Assembly: GCA_905215725.1 (NCBI GenBank)
Contig: CAJMRD010000012.1
Coordinates: forward strand, 1 to 30,529
Origin: an uncultured bacterium
GTDB taxonomy: Bacteria; Actinomycetota; Coriobacteriia; Coriobacteriales; Coriobacteriaceae
Length of the DNA stretch: 30,529 nucleotides
Reading direction: 5' to 3'
Part shown: in pieces, positions 1-6,534 of the stretch
Layout: every line of letters starts with the position of its first letter
Position numbering within the stretch: position 1 is the stretch's first letter
The notes under the pieces: model-generated
Seen by the model: only the letters and a program-made list of their open reading frames with translations
Told to the model about the DNA's origin: nothing
Database searches by the model: none
Made by a program: the position numbers and the translations under genes

Positions 1-340
1 TCGGCCTTGACCCGGCCCTCTGGCGGGCTTTGGTGCTCAGCCTTACCACCCTGATGGTGGCGGCGGTGGTGTCGGCATTGGTGGCGATGGCGCTTTCCGT
101 GTTGGTTGCGCTGGTGCCGGTGGATGTTGCGGTGCCGTCCTCTGCGGTATCTGCTGTCGCATTTGTGTCAGTGCCGTCTTCGGCCTTGCCTGTGTCGCTG
201 CTCGTGGCGTCGGCTTGCGCCTGCTGCTCGGCTGTTGCCCGAGGCTGCATGGTTTCTGCGATGGCTGCTATGGGCAACGTTGTGCTGACCATGGACGTGC
301 ACGCGATCGCGCAGAGCAGGTAGTAAAGGGGTCGTTTCAT
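1..340 (-). CDS. Secreted protein with signal peptide and Thr/Ala/Asp-rich linker (partial)
   Basis: Only the N-terminal ~113 codons are inside the window; the gene runs off the left edge. The start is an ATG read from 340, with a GAGAGG Shine-Dalgarno at 348-353 and a 7-nt gap. The protein begins MKRPLYYLLCAIACTSM, a basic n-region followed by a hydrophobic stretch, so a Sec signal peptide is likely, with cleavage near the AIA of residues 26-28. Next comes a low-complexity Ala/Thr/Asp/Ser-rich linker typical of cell-surface proteins. The last ~20 codons before the edge contain four AGG codons and read less naturally than the +1 shifted frame, so a frameshift near position 50 is possible. The function cannot be told from this part. 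Confidence 0.6.
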   Translation of the reverse strand, partial: MKRPLYYLLCAIACTSMVSTTLPIAAIAETMQPRATAEQQAQADATSSDTGKAEDGTDTNATADTAEDGTATSTGTSATNTESAIATNADTTAATIRVVRLSTKARQRAGSRP

Positions 341-777
341 AGCGGAGCCTCTCGGTGAGCAGCCAATAGGGTCCGAAGGCAGCTCCAGGCCAGCGCTCCG
401 CACATATTTTGTTGGGGTTTATTTTACGGGAACACCAGTCAAAACATCAGCGAACTTTCTGGGGAATGTTGGGGAGGGGTTGGTCCTCGGCCTCGCTGTG
501 CACTGATGTCTTCGCCCTCGGCGATGTGCCCGTCGGCGAGGGGTGCGAAACGGCCATACTGAACAATGTCAATCCACCCGTCTGTGCATCCAGACTCCTG
601 GATTATGCACATCGGGATTTTCACGGTGTTGTCGGCGATATTGTCTCGCGGACCGTGCGCATGCATTAGATGGGGAGGCGTTTGTATCTGCAGAGGCGCA
701 CCAGCTTTTTCGAAGCGATCGCCGTCAAGACAATTGGGTGTGCATCAAGGCACTGTTAACTGCATGAGCCGATTTCT
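341..777. other. Intergenic stretch with no convincing gene
   Basis: This ~440-bp stretch lies between the minus-strand secreted-protein gene and the RT leader. Short open frames occur on both strands. The most protein-like is a minus-strand frame at 439-666, with a run such as VKIPMCIIQESGCTDGWIDI, but it has no clear ribosome binding site and I recognise no family. It could be a decayed gene fragment at the edge of the accessory island. Confidence 0.35.
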
Positions 778-783
778 TATAAC
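756..783 (+). promoter_or_regulatory. Candidate promoter of the RT leader RNA
   Basis: A -35-like TTAACT (756-761) and a -10-like TATAAC (778-783) are separated by 16 bp. This would start transcription near 790, just upstream of the hairpin cluster that precedes the reverse transcriptase. The call is inferred from sequence match only. Confidence 0.45.
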
Positions 784-787
784 CTGT

Positions 788-946
788 TTAAGCAAAGCAA
801 GAATGGGGAATAAAGATGCCTGCCCATCGCGAGTTGGCGATGGGGTGCGCTACTGCCGTCAATATCGCAAACGACGAAATTCCGACGTTCGCAACATTGA
901 CGCCAGCGTTGCCTGCGGCTTGCTGGATAAGAGCCTCGATGGTCAT
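788..946 (-). CDS. Possible 52-aa small ORF antisense to the RT leader
   Basis: A minus-strand ATG at 946 has GAGGAA upstream at a ~9-nt gap and opens a 52-codon frame that begins MTIEALIQQAAGNAGVNVAN. The product is mildly hydrophobic with alanine/valine-rich stretches; I recognise no family. The frame is open further upstream, to about 1039. It overlaps hairpins that would form in a plus-strand RNA, so it may be a chance frame inside a structured RNA gene. Alternatively it may be coding potential carried by the complementary strand of an RT template. It should not be treated as an established gene. Confidence 0.2.
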   Translation of the reverse strand: MTIEALIQQAAGNAGVNVANVGISSFAILTAVAHPIANSRWAGIFIPHSCFA

Positions 947-1100
947 AAGTACCAATTCCTCGCTTTCGTCTAGTATCGCATAGGCAAGCATTGTTTTAGG
1001 TGGCCGCGAAAGCGTTGGTTGCACTTGCTGCGCCTTTGATTAGCCTGTCCGGGGAGGGTTAGCCGCCGCTTGTTGATCCGGACAGGTTGATTTATTTGGG
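790..1100 (+). ncRNA. Candidate structured ncRNA upstream of the reverse transcriptase
   Basis: Three strong inverted repeats lie between a promoter candidate and the RT start. The first is CCCATCGC/GCGATGGG (823-830 with 837-844, 6-nt loop). The second is a long hairpin at 857-902, with outer arms CGTCAAT/ATTGACG and inner arms 867-876/883-892 that have two mismatches. The third has CCTGTCCGG/CCGGACAGG (1044-1052 with 1078-1086) and extends to ~15 pairs with G-U pairs (1038-1092). A small CGC-GAAA-GCG hairpin sits at 1005-1014. Several families of defence RTs (retrons, DRT2, DRT9) use an ncRNA encoded next to the RT. Length (~300 nt), position and folding all fit such a partner RNA. No known ncRNA family was recognised by sequence. 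Confidence 0.5.
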
Positions 1101-1106
1101 GGTATT

Positions 1107-2561
1107 TTGGCCGAGTTCGACATCGCTCGTATTCCTCGATATAGTTCCAAAAGTTCATATGCCCATTTCGATCATAGGGTCTCTTTTGCCGAAGTTCAGG
1201 CCAAGATTTTAGATCCAGAGTACATTTCCCATCACGCGTTCTACCCTCTAATTTCCAACGAGATCATTACTGTTCGGTATCGAGGAGGTAAGCGAAGCTA
1301 CAAAGTTCGCAATATCTCTTATGCCTCGCATTTCGATCACCGCGTCTTCCAGTACTACTCTTATCTGTGGTCGGACTTATATAACAAGAAGGCTATTGCC
1401 GAAGAGTTTAATGAGGTTGCCGTAGCGTACCGCTCTTCGCTTTCATCAGACGGCGCCGTAACTGCTACTAGCAATATTTCTTCAGCTAAAAAGGCCTTCG
1501 ATTATATACGCGAGCAAGATTTGGCTTTTGTGCTTACGGGTGATTTCGAGAGCTTCTTCGACAACTTAAATCATGCTCATATAATGACGTCGTTGCGTTT
1601 GTTGTTTCCCAGTGGACGCTTGCCTGACGATCACTATCAAGTCATTAAAAATATCCTCCGCTATTCGTGCTGGCCTATTGCTGATTTGGCTGCTCGACAT
1701 GAATTGCCATGGCCATCAATCGATCCTATTCGGGAGAAAATGATCAGCGAAGTAGCTATCGAACTTCGGTTCAAGTCTATTCGCGAACTTAATAAGCTGG
1801 ATGTTATCTTGCCAAAGTCTGAGTTTCTTGCAAATAAAAGTAAGGTCATTACCAGACCGTGGAAGCGAACGGGTATTGGGCTGGGAATTCCTCAGGGTCT
1901 TGCCGCAAGCGGAGTGCTCGCTAACATTTATATGGCCGATATCGATATGAAAGTCCGGCTTGCTGTTGAACGGGTTGGCGGCTTGTATCTTCGTTATTGC
2001 GATGACTTTATTGTTGCCGTTCCAAAGTCTGGCTTTGATGCACTTGTAGAAGCCATCAATCTAATGGCCGATGTCGATTCCGTTAAACTGCAACCAGAGA
2101 AAACCAAGGTGTTCCGGGTTGATGGCGACGGAGTTGCTCAGCTTGATTTTGAAAGCGTTCGTGCGGGTAAGGTCTATCCGTACTCCGGTGTACATCCGGC
2201 GCAGAAAGTCAGTTTCCTGGGGTTTGACTTTGACGGGCGCGTTGTAAGACTTCGACAGTCTACGGTTGGAAGGTACCACAAGCGTCTCCGTGAGGCGGCC
2301 ACTGCGATTGGGCGTTCTAATCAGGGGGAGGGAAGGCACGCATCAAAAAAGCGCGTCTCCGCTCTGTATCAACATTATTCACCGCTTGGTATTAAGGGAA
2401 GAAGGCTATGCCCATCGGCTGATGCGGACCCTTCTGCATTTTCTCGCTATGGGAACTTTCTATCCTACGTGGCGAGAGCCCAAAAGGCGTTTCCAAATGA
2501 TCCGATTGCCCCCGATGAGGCTAAGATTTACAGGAAGATTAAACGCTTGAGTGCTCGGTAA
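1107..2561 (+). CDS. Defence-type reverse transcriptase (UG/DRT lineage, DRT2-like)
   Basis: The 484-aa protein starts at TTG 1107, with GGGGG upstream at ~1097-1102. RT core motifs are visible in order: motif A TGDFESFFDNLNH (first catalytic Asp ~146), GIPQG at 260-264, and the catalytic YCDDF at 297-301, followed by VSFLGFDFDG in the palm/thumb region. The N-terminal block (AHFDHRVSFAEVQ, ISYASHFDHRVFQYYSYLW, AVAYRS) and the C-terminal block (LYQHYSPLG, YGNFLSYVARAQKAF) resemble unknown-group RTs, closest in my memory to DRT2. No intron maturase or endonuclease domain and no retron VTG signature was seen. It probably synthesises cDNA from an adjacent ncRNA in anti-phage defence. Codon use is AT-richer than in the downstream operon, which suggests acquisition by transfer. 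RT identity is firm; the subfamily is inference. Confidence 0.85.
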   Translation: MAEFDIARIPRYSSKSSYAHFDHRVSFAEVQAKILDPEYISHHAFYPLISNEIITVRYRGGKRSYKVRNISYASHFDHRVFQYYSYLWSDLYNKKAIAEEFNEVAVAYRSSLSSDGAVTATSNISSAKKAFDYIREQDLAFVLTGDFESFFDNLNHAHIMTSLRLLFPSGRLPDDHYQVIKNILRYSCWPIADLAARHELPWPSIDPIREKMISEVAIELRFKSIRELNKLDVILPKSEFLANKSKVITRPWKRTGIGLGIPQGLAASGVLANIYMADIDMKVRLAVERVGGLYLRYCDDFIVAVPKSGFDALVEAINLMADVDSVKLQPEKTKVFRVDGDGVAQLDFESVRAGKVYPYSGVHPAQKVSFLGFDFDGRVVRLRQSTVGRYHKRLREAATAIGRSNQGEGRHASKKRVSALYQHYSPLGIKGRRLCPSADADPSAFSRYGNFLSYVARAQKAFPNDPIAPDEAKIYRKIKRLSAR

Positions 2562-2654
2562 TTCGGCTGTTATAGCTCCGGGCGATTTCGACTACAAAAA
2601 GCCGATTAATTCAATCCAATTGATAGTTGCCGGTCGCCGTTGCTCGGTAGCTCC

Positions 2655-2683
2655 ATTCGTCTGTCCATGTGGGGCGCTATAAT
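2655..2683 (+). promoter_or_regulatory. Candidate promoter for the AbiH-like gene
   Basis: A consensus -10 TATAAT lies at 2678-2683, ~40 bp upstream of the TTG start. No good -35 is present at the expected distance. The 160-bp gap after the RT gene together with this -10 suggests the AbiH-like gene can be transcribed independently. Confidence 0.4.
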
Positions 2684-2721
2684 TCCCAAAAAGATAAGGG
2701 TTTCAATTATTAGGGGTTGGC

Positions 2722-3762
2722 TTGGCGAGTAATCTATCCGTGACGGTCATGGTTGGCAATGGATTTGATTTGTCAGCAGGGCTGAAGACAAGTACCACTA
2801 GGTTTATGGATTTCTTCTCCAAAAACCATGCTTCGGATGAAGGCCCAGTTGGCCGTTTGGCACGATGTATCAAAAAAGAAGGAGCGCAGGAGTGGTCTGA
2901 TTTTGAGAAAAAATTAGGTGAGTACACTTCCAATCTTGAGGCTGACGAGGAAGACGCAGTTGGAGCCGCGCTTGATTGCAAAGAAGCAATAGATGTTGAT
3001 CTTGCCGCTTTCATCGCATCGGAAGATAAAAGGGCAACCGATGAATTCATCGAGGCTAACTCCGAATCTGTAATAGCCTCTTTGGCATATTGGTACTCTG
3101 CGTTGCAACCTTTGGAAAGACAACGAATTCTTGATTTCTATTCAACAGATTTTGTGCTGAGTGTTTCGATTGTCACATTTAACTACACTGCGTTACTTCC
3201 TCGCTTATTTAGCGCTGTCGAAGCAAACGGGTGCGCTGTCCCAGAGGATGGCTTGGGTGTTTCTACCATCTGGCCCATTCGACTTGTCCAAGCTCACGGT
3301 GCTCTCGGACGTGAACCCATATGCGGAGTTAATGATGTATCCCAGATTGGATCGGACGCTCTTTCCAAAAACGAAGATATTGCGTCCACCTTTGTAAAAG
3401 GCGAGATACAGAAGCTATTCGGTTCCATTGATGACCGTAAAGCAGAAGATTTTATTCTTGGGTCTAATATATTAATTATTTTTGGTTTGTCGCTTGGAGA
3501 GACGGATATACGCTGGTGGGAAACTGTGGTGAAGCTTCTAAGATCAGGTGAAAATCGCTTTGTTTTGATAGCTTCGACTGAAGCTGTATCCGCCAGAAGG
3601 AGCCCTGCGACTTTTCGCCGTTTTTCAAAAGAGCTTAAGGAAAAATTGTTGAGCCGCGGCGGCGCTAACGATGATGAGAAACGATCGCTTTCCGAGCGAA
3701 TTTTTATAATCCCCGCCGGTTCAATTTTTAGATTTAAAAGCCTTATTTCTGATGCTGATTAG
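2722..3762 (+). CDS. AbiH-family abortive infection protein
   Basis: The 346-aa protein starts at TTG 2722, with AGGGG at 2712-2716 and a 5-nt gap. The N-terminus holds the AbiH signature VGNGFDLSAGLKTS (from residue 11), followed by TRFMDFF and EWSDFEKKLGEY. Mid-protein it has VTFNYTALLP (Asn ~154) and QAHGALG, and further on FGLSLGETDIRWW; these blocks are typical of the AbiH (PF14253-type) family. Known members abort phage infection in Lactococcus and occur in defence islands; the mechanism is poorly understood. It follows the RT gene in the same direction after ~160 bp. It could be an accessory of the RT system or an independent defence gene. Confidence 0.85.
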   Translation: MASNLSVTVMVGNGFDLSAGLKTSTTRFMDFFSKNHASDEGPVGRLARCIKKEGAQEWSDFEKKLGEYTSNLEADEEDAVGAALDCKEAIDVDLAAFIASEDKRATDEFIEANSESVIASLAYWYSALQPLERQRILDFYSTDFVLSVSIVTFNYTALLPRLFSAVEANGCAVPEDGLGVSTIWPIRLVQAHGALGREPICGVNDVSQIGSDALSKNEDIASTFVKGEIQKLFGSIDDRKAEDFILGSNILIIFGLSLGETDIRWWETVVKLLRSGENRFVLIASTEAVSARRSPATFRRFSKELKEKLLSRGGANDDEKRSLSERIFIIPAGSIFRFKSLISDAD

Positions 3763-4100
3763 GTTTGATTGCTTTTGCGTGTCGCTTTCGACTAGTTTTG
3801 CTTGTGCTATCCCTAGGCTAGTACTCAATAAATTGGATAGCCGTTAGTAGGGAAGCAGCTCGTTACCGGTCTTGACGGTGACTTGCGTTCCGATATAGCC
3901 GCCTCGATTAATGGCTGATTCATGGGAGGGCTCAAAGATTGATTTGGAAGCTTCGTGGCATTGGATTGACGGCTTCGAGTTTTCCCTTAAAGTAATAGCT
4001 GTGATGAGGCCTTGCGACGGTACGTCCGGCTTGGTCCGCGGGAACCGCCGAAAGGCGGTTTTCGCGTTTAAGGGGCTGTTTTCCAAAGGGTATTTGTCCC
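3763..4100. other. Gene-poor spacer with possible minus-strand remnant
   Basis: A minus-strand frame at 3844-4086 ends in the protein-like string GGYIGTQVTVKTGNELLPY. However, its N-terminal part runs through a strong hairpin and it has no evident start signal. It may be the tail of a decayed gene; I do not recognise the family. A plus-strand frame at 3911-4159 also crosses the hairpin and the repeat and is probably chance. Confidence 0.25.
4037..4066 (+). terminator. GNRA-capped hairpin, possible terminator
   Basis: CGCGGGAACCGCC and GGCGGTTTTCGCG pair around a GAAA tetraloop, giving a 13-bp stem with two G-U pairs, followed by TTTA. It lies ~275 bp after the AbiH-like gene and could terminate transcription, although the T-tract is short. 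Confidence 0.45.
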
Positions 4101-4375
4101 GTTTTCGCTTTGGGGCAGTGGGTTTTTTATCGCCGTTTTCGGAAGTGCAGGAAAATTAGAAACCTCCGAGCGCAACCCGATTTTTACCAACAAAAACCGC
4201 AGGGCACAAATGCAAGACTGCGGCCTGGTCGAAGGCTCTCGGTTTTTCACCGCACTTCCGGAAGCGTTTGTTTCCGGCATGCGACAAGCTTCGGAACCCC
4301 TGAGCGCAACAGTTTTTCGCGTACAAGAATCGCAGGTAGATGCACTGTGTCATTCCGGTGTGATTGGCATGCCAT
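4101..4375. repeat. Intergenic repeat copy A (~275 bp)
   Basis: This stretch aligns collinearly with 6089-6365. Shared blocks include GTTTTCGCTTT, TTTCGGAAGTGC, AACCTCCGAGC, TTTTTACCAACAAAA, CTGGTCG and CGCACTTCCG. Within the copy a ~65-bp unit recurs, around 4137-4203 and 4285-4338, and part of the spacer is an inverted copy of the unit's end. No ORF is conserved between the copies. Confidence 0.7.
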
Positions 4376-4386
4376 TCCTGCTGATA

Positions 4387-4415
4387 TTGTTCTTGCCCTA
4401 TTTAGCTGCTATAGT
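4387..4415 (+). promoter_or_regulatory. higBA promoter
   Basis: A -35-like TTGTTC (4387-4392) and a -10 TATAGT (4410-4415) are 17 bp apart, with a TG extension (TGC) before the -10. Transcription would start near 4421, inside the palindromic operator. Confidence 0.65.
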
Positions 4416-4438
4416 AGTTTTACCGCAGGGGTAAAACT
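4416..4438. promoter_or_regulatory. Palindromic operator of the toxin-antitoxin operon
   Basis: Perfect 9-bp arms, AGTTTTACC and GGTAAAACT, are separated by 5 bp. They lie directly after the -10 box and over the likely transcription start. This is where an XRE-type antitoxin such as HigA would autorepress. Binding by the downstream HigA is inferred. Confidence 0.65.
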
Positions 4439-4454
4439 TTTGTAGGAGGTGGTT

Positions 4455-4751
4455 ATGCAGGTCAGGTACAAGAACCGTCACATCGAAAAGATCTGCACAA
4501 ACGCTTCCGTTGCTACAAAGAGTTTCGGTAAACGTACTGCGGGACTTATTCACCAGCGTATAGATGAGATTACTGCTGCTGATTCCGTTGAGATGCTCGT
4601 TAAGTTTAGGATCGGGCGATGTCACCAGCTCGTTGGCGACCGTAAGGGCCAATTTGCGATGGACTTGGAACATCCCCTGCGATTGGTTTTTGAAGTTATT
4701 AGAGAGCAGATTCAGATAGCGGAAATTCAAGAAATCGTTGACTACCACTAG
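4455..4751 (+). CDS. higB: HigB-like type II toxin (RelE superfamily)
   Basis: The 98-aa protein starts at ATG 4455, with a perfect AGGAGG at 4444-4449 and a 5-nt gap; an in-frame GTG at 4449 overlaps the SD and is less likely. It starts MQVRYKNRHIEKICTNASVA and contains MLVKFRIGRCHQLVGDRKGQFAMDLEHPLRLVFEV, split here as LVKFRIGRCHQL and FAMDLEHPLRLVFEV, the pattern of HigB/RelE mRNA interferases (RCHQL...GxxAxxL..P.RLxFxP). HigB toxins cleave mRNA on translating ribosomes. It is followed 43 bp later by its antitoxin, in the toxin-first order typical of higBA, behind a palindromic operator. Confidence 0.85.
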   Translation: MQVRYKNRHIEKICTNASVATKSFGKRTAGLIHQRIDEITAADSVEMLVKFRIGRCHQLVGDRKGQFAMDLEHPLRLVFEVIREQIQIAEIQEIVDYH

Positions 4752-4794
4752 CATGAGGTTTGTAAATAGGAGAATGCTTAAGAGGTGAGAGGTC

Positions 4795-5847
4795 ATGGCA
4801 AGGAGCAAGACTTATATCGCAACACCACCAGGGGCTACCATAAAGGAGCAGCTTGAGTATCGCGGTATGAGCCAGCGCGAGTTTGCTAAGCGCATGGATT
4901 ACTCCGAGAAGTTCATAAGCCAGCTTATAAATGGGCAAGTTGAGCTTACTCCAAATACTGCACATAGGCTCGAGATGGTGCTGGGCGTTCCCTCAGCATT
5001 TTGGATGAATCTTGAGGCGCGTTATCGTGAGAAGTTGCTGCAGGTCGAGGACGAAAATTCTATCGAAGAGGATAAGCAGATAGCCAGGAAGTTTCCTTAT
5101 GCACAAATGGCCAAACTGGGATGGGTCGAGTCGACGCGCTCCGTGGCTGTTAAAGTGGTCGAGCTTAGAAAATTCTTTGAGGTTGTTAGGCTTGCGCTGC
5201 TGAATGAAGACCGACTTGCTCCGGGAATCGCTTATCGTCGCCAGAAGGAAACCGCTGAATCCGAATATGCACTTTTGGCTTGGGCCCAGAAGGCTAAGAT
5301 CGATGCGCGAGAGATAACGACCGGTAAAATTAATGTTGGAAAGCTTGAGGAGCGTATTTCCAGGCTCAGGGAGCTTACGACTATGGATCCTACAGAATTC
5401 CAGCCGATCCTTGTGTCTATGCTAGCTGAATGCGGGATTGCCACGGTCTTTTTGCCTCATCTTGAGCATACGTTTCTCAACGGTGCGACGTTCTATGACG
5501 GACCAAAGATCGTGCTCGCACTTACGCTGCGCGGGGCCGATGCCGATAAGTTCTGGTTCAGTCTCTTCCATGAATTGGCGCATGTTATTTACGGGCACAT
5601 TGGTCGGACCGCTGAGACTACCGAAGAGGAGGAACGTTCGGCGGATGCTTTCGCGCGTGATACTTTGATTCCTCCAGAGGCATATGCTCAGTTCGCTGCT
5701 GGAAAAAAGACGCGTAGCTCTGTGGAGTCATTTGCCAACAAGGTTCGTATAGCCCCAGGTATTGTTGTGGGCAGACTACAAAAAGATGGCTATTTAACGT
5801 ACGGGCAGCTGAATGGGCTTAAGGTCAGGTATCAGTTTGCCGAATAA
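4795..5847 (+). CDS. higA: HigA-type antitoxin with XRE HTH and ImmA/IrrE metallopeptidase domain
   Basis: The 350-aa protein starts at ATG 4795, preceded by GAGAGG. Residues ~10-75 are an XRE helix-turn-helix of the HigA/VapI type (TIKEQLEYRGMSQREFAKRM, FISQLINGQVELTPNTAHRL, LGVPSAFWMNLE). Residues ~200-320 are an ImmA/IrrE-like zinc peptidase with HELAH at 259-263, followed by an acidic stretch and EERSADAFARDTLIP, the usual third-ligand region. It should bind the 4416-4438 palindrome and neutralise HigB. Fused XRE-ImmA proteins form a known antitoxin and regulator class. Whether the peptidase cleaves this protein itself, to release the toxin under stress, is inference. Confidence 0.85.
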   Translation: MARSKTYIATPPGATIKEQLEYRGMSQREFAKRMDYSEKFISQLINGQVELTPNTAHRLEMVLGVPSAFWMNLEARYREKLLQVEDENSIEEDKQIARKFPYAQMAKLGWVESTRSVAVKVVELRKFFEVVRLALLNEDRLAPGIAYRRQKETAESEYALLAWAQKAKIDAREITTGKINVGKLEERISRLRELTTMDPTEFQPILVSMLAECGIATVFLPHLEHTFLNGATFYDGPKIVLALTLRGADADKFWFSLFHELAHVIYGHIGRTAETTEEEERSADAFARDTLIPPEAYAQFAAGKKTRSSVESFANKVRIAPGIVVGRLQKDGYLTYGQLNGLKVRYQFAE

Positions 5848-5892
5848 GGGGCATGTCTTCGTGGCGTACTTGAAAACTTCGGGCGACACCTG

Positions 5893-5925
5893 AAGAGGGC
5901 TGATGCATCGGCCCTCTTTATTTTT
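5893..5925 (+). terminator. Rho-independent terminator of higBA
   Basis: AAGAGGGC and GCCCTCTT arms (5893-5900 and 5911-5918) enclose a 10-nt loop that can pair further, and TTTATTTTT follows. This is a strong intrinsic terminator 45 bp after higA. Confidence 0.85.
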
Positions 5926-6022
5926 GGCGATTTCGCCTGGCCGTGCAAGGGCCGCTGGACGTTATGGTAGAAAGATTTCAGTGATGCAGTCGTCGCGGAC
6001 TCTACGTGAGGCGATGACAAAG

Positions 6023-6057
6023 AAGGGTCGTTGTTCGGTTTTCCGACAACGGCCCTT
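6023..6057 (+). terminator. Strong hairpin, possible second terminator
   Basis: Arms 6023-6038 and 6043-6057 form a ~15-bp stem with one bulged T and a TTTT loop. The following T run is only three bases. It may be a terminator or part of the adjacent repeat region. Confidence 0.45.
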
Positions 6058-6088
6058 TGACGTATTCGCGACTGTTGGTTGTTGTCGC

Positions 6089-6365
6089 GTTTTCGCTTTA
6101 GGACAGCGGACTTTTATCGCGGTTTCGGAAGTGCGGGGGAAAACCGGAAACCTCCGAGCATAACCGGTTTTTTACCAACAAAACCGCAGGTCGCGAATGC
6201 CCAAAACCGGGGTCTGGTCGGCTGATCTTGGATTTTCCCCGCACTTCCGAAATCCCCCGTCGGAAGTATGCGGCAAATTCCGGAACCCCCGAGCACACCG
6301 CCCTTTTTGCGTAAAGAAACCGCAGGTAGGAGCGTTGTCATCATTCGGCGTGGTCGACATGTCAA
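6089..6365. repeat. Intergenic repeat copy B (~277 bp)
   Basis: This is the second copy of the repeat at 4101-4375, in the same orientation. It holds two ~65-bp units (6123-6190 and 6258-6327), each including a CCGGAA..CC.CCGAGCA start and ACCGCAGGT end. A long inverted repeat is also present, with TTTCGGAAGTGCGGGG at 6123-6138 and CCCCGCACTTCCGAAA at 6237-6252. The arms could fold into a large stem. No conserved coding frame was found. Confidence 0.7.
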
Positions 6366-6458
6366 GAATTTGCCGCATGCTTCAGGATTGGGCGCTTATT
6401 TTGCACTCTCGATGCCCCCACCTCCTCTAAAAAAGTTCTTAAAGCAGCCTTAAAGATT

Positions 6459-6486
6459 TTGGGTATATGCGCAGGCAGCGTACAAT
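6459..6486 (+). promoter_or_regulatory. Candidate promoter of the pel operon
   Basis: TTGGGT (6459-6464) and TACAAT (6481-6486) are separated by 16 bp, ~50 bp upstream of the pelD start. TACAAT sits inside a small palindrome, GCGTACAATACGC (6478-6490), which could also be a regulator site. Confidence 0.45.
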
Positions 6487-6534
6487 ACGCATGTTTGACT
6501 ATGGCAAAAGTAGAGTTTCGGGGAGGGGTGCACC

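Noticed and set aside
1107..2561. Retron or group II intron RT
   Set aside because: No maturase or endonuclease domain, no intron boundaries, and no retron-type VTG thumb motif; sequence blocks fit the unknown-group/DRT lineage better.
3911..4159. Plus-strand 82-codon ORF after AbiH
   Set aside because: It crosses a strong GNRA hairpin and enters the intergenic repeat; no ribosome binding site or family was recognised.
4101..6365. CRISPR-like repeat-spacer array
   Set aside because: The repeated ~65-bp units are too long, too diverged and only two per copy; no cas genes are present.
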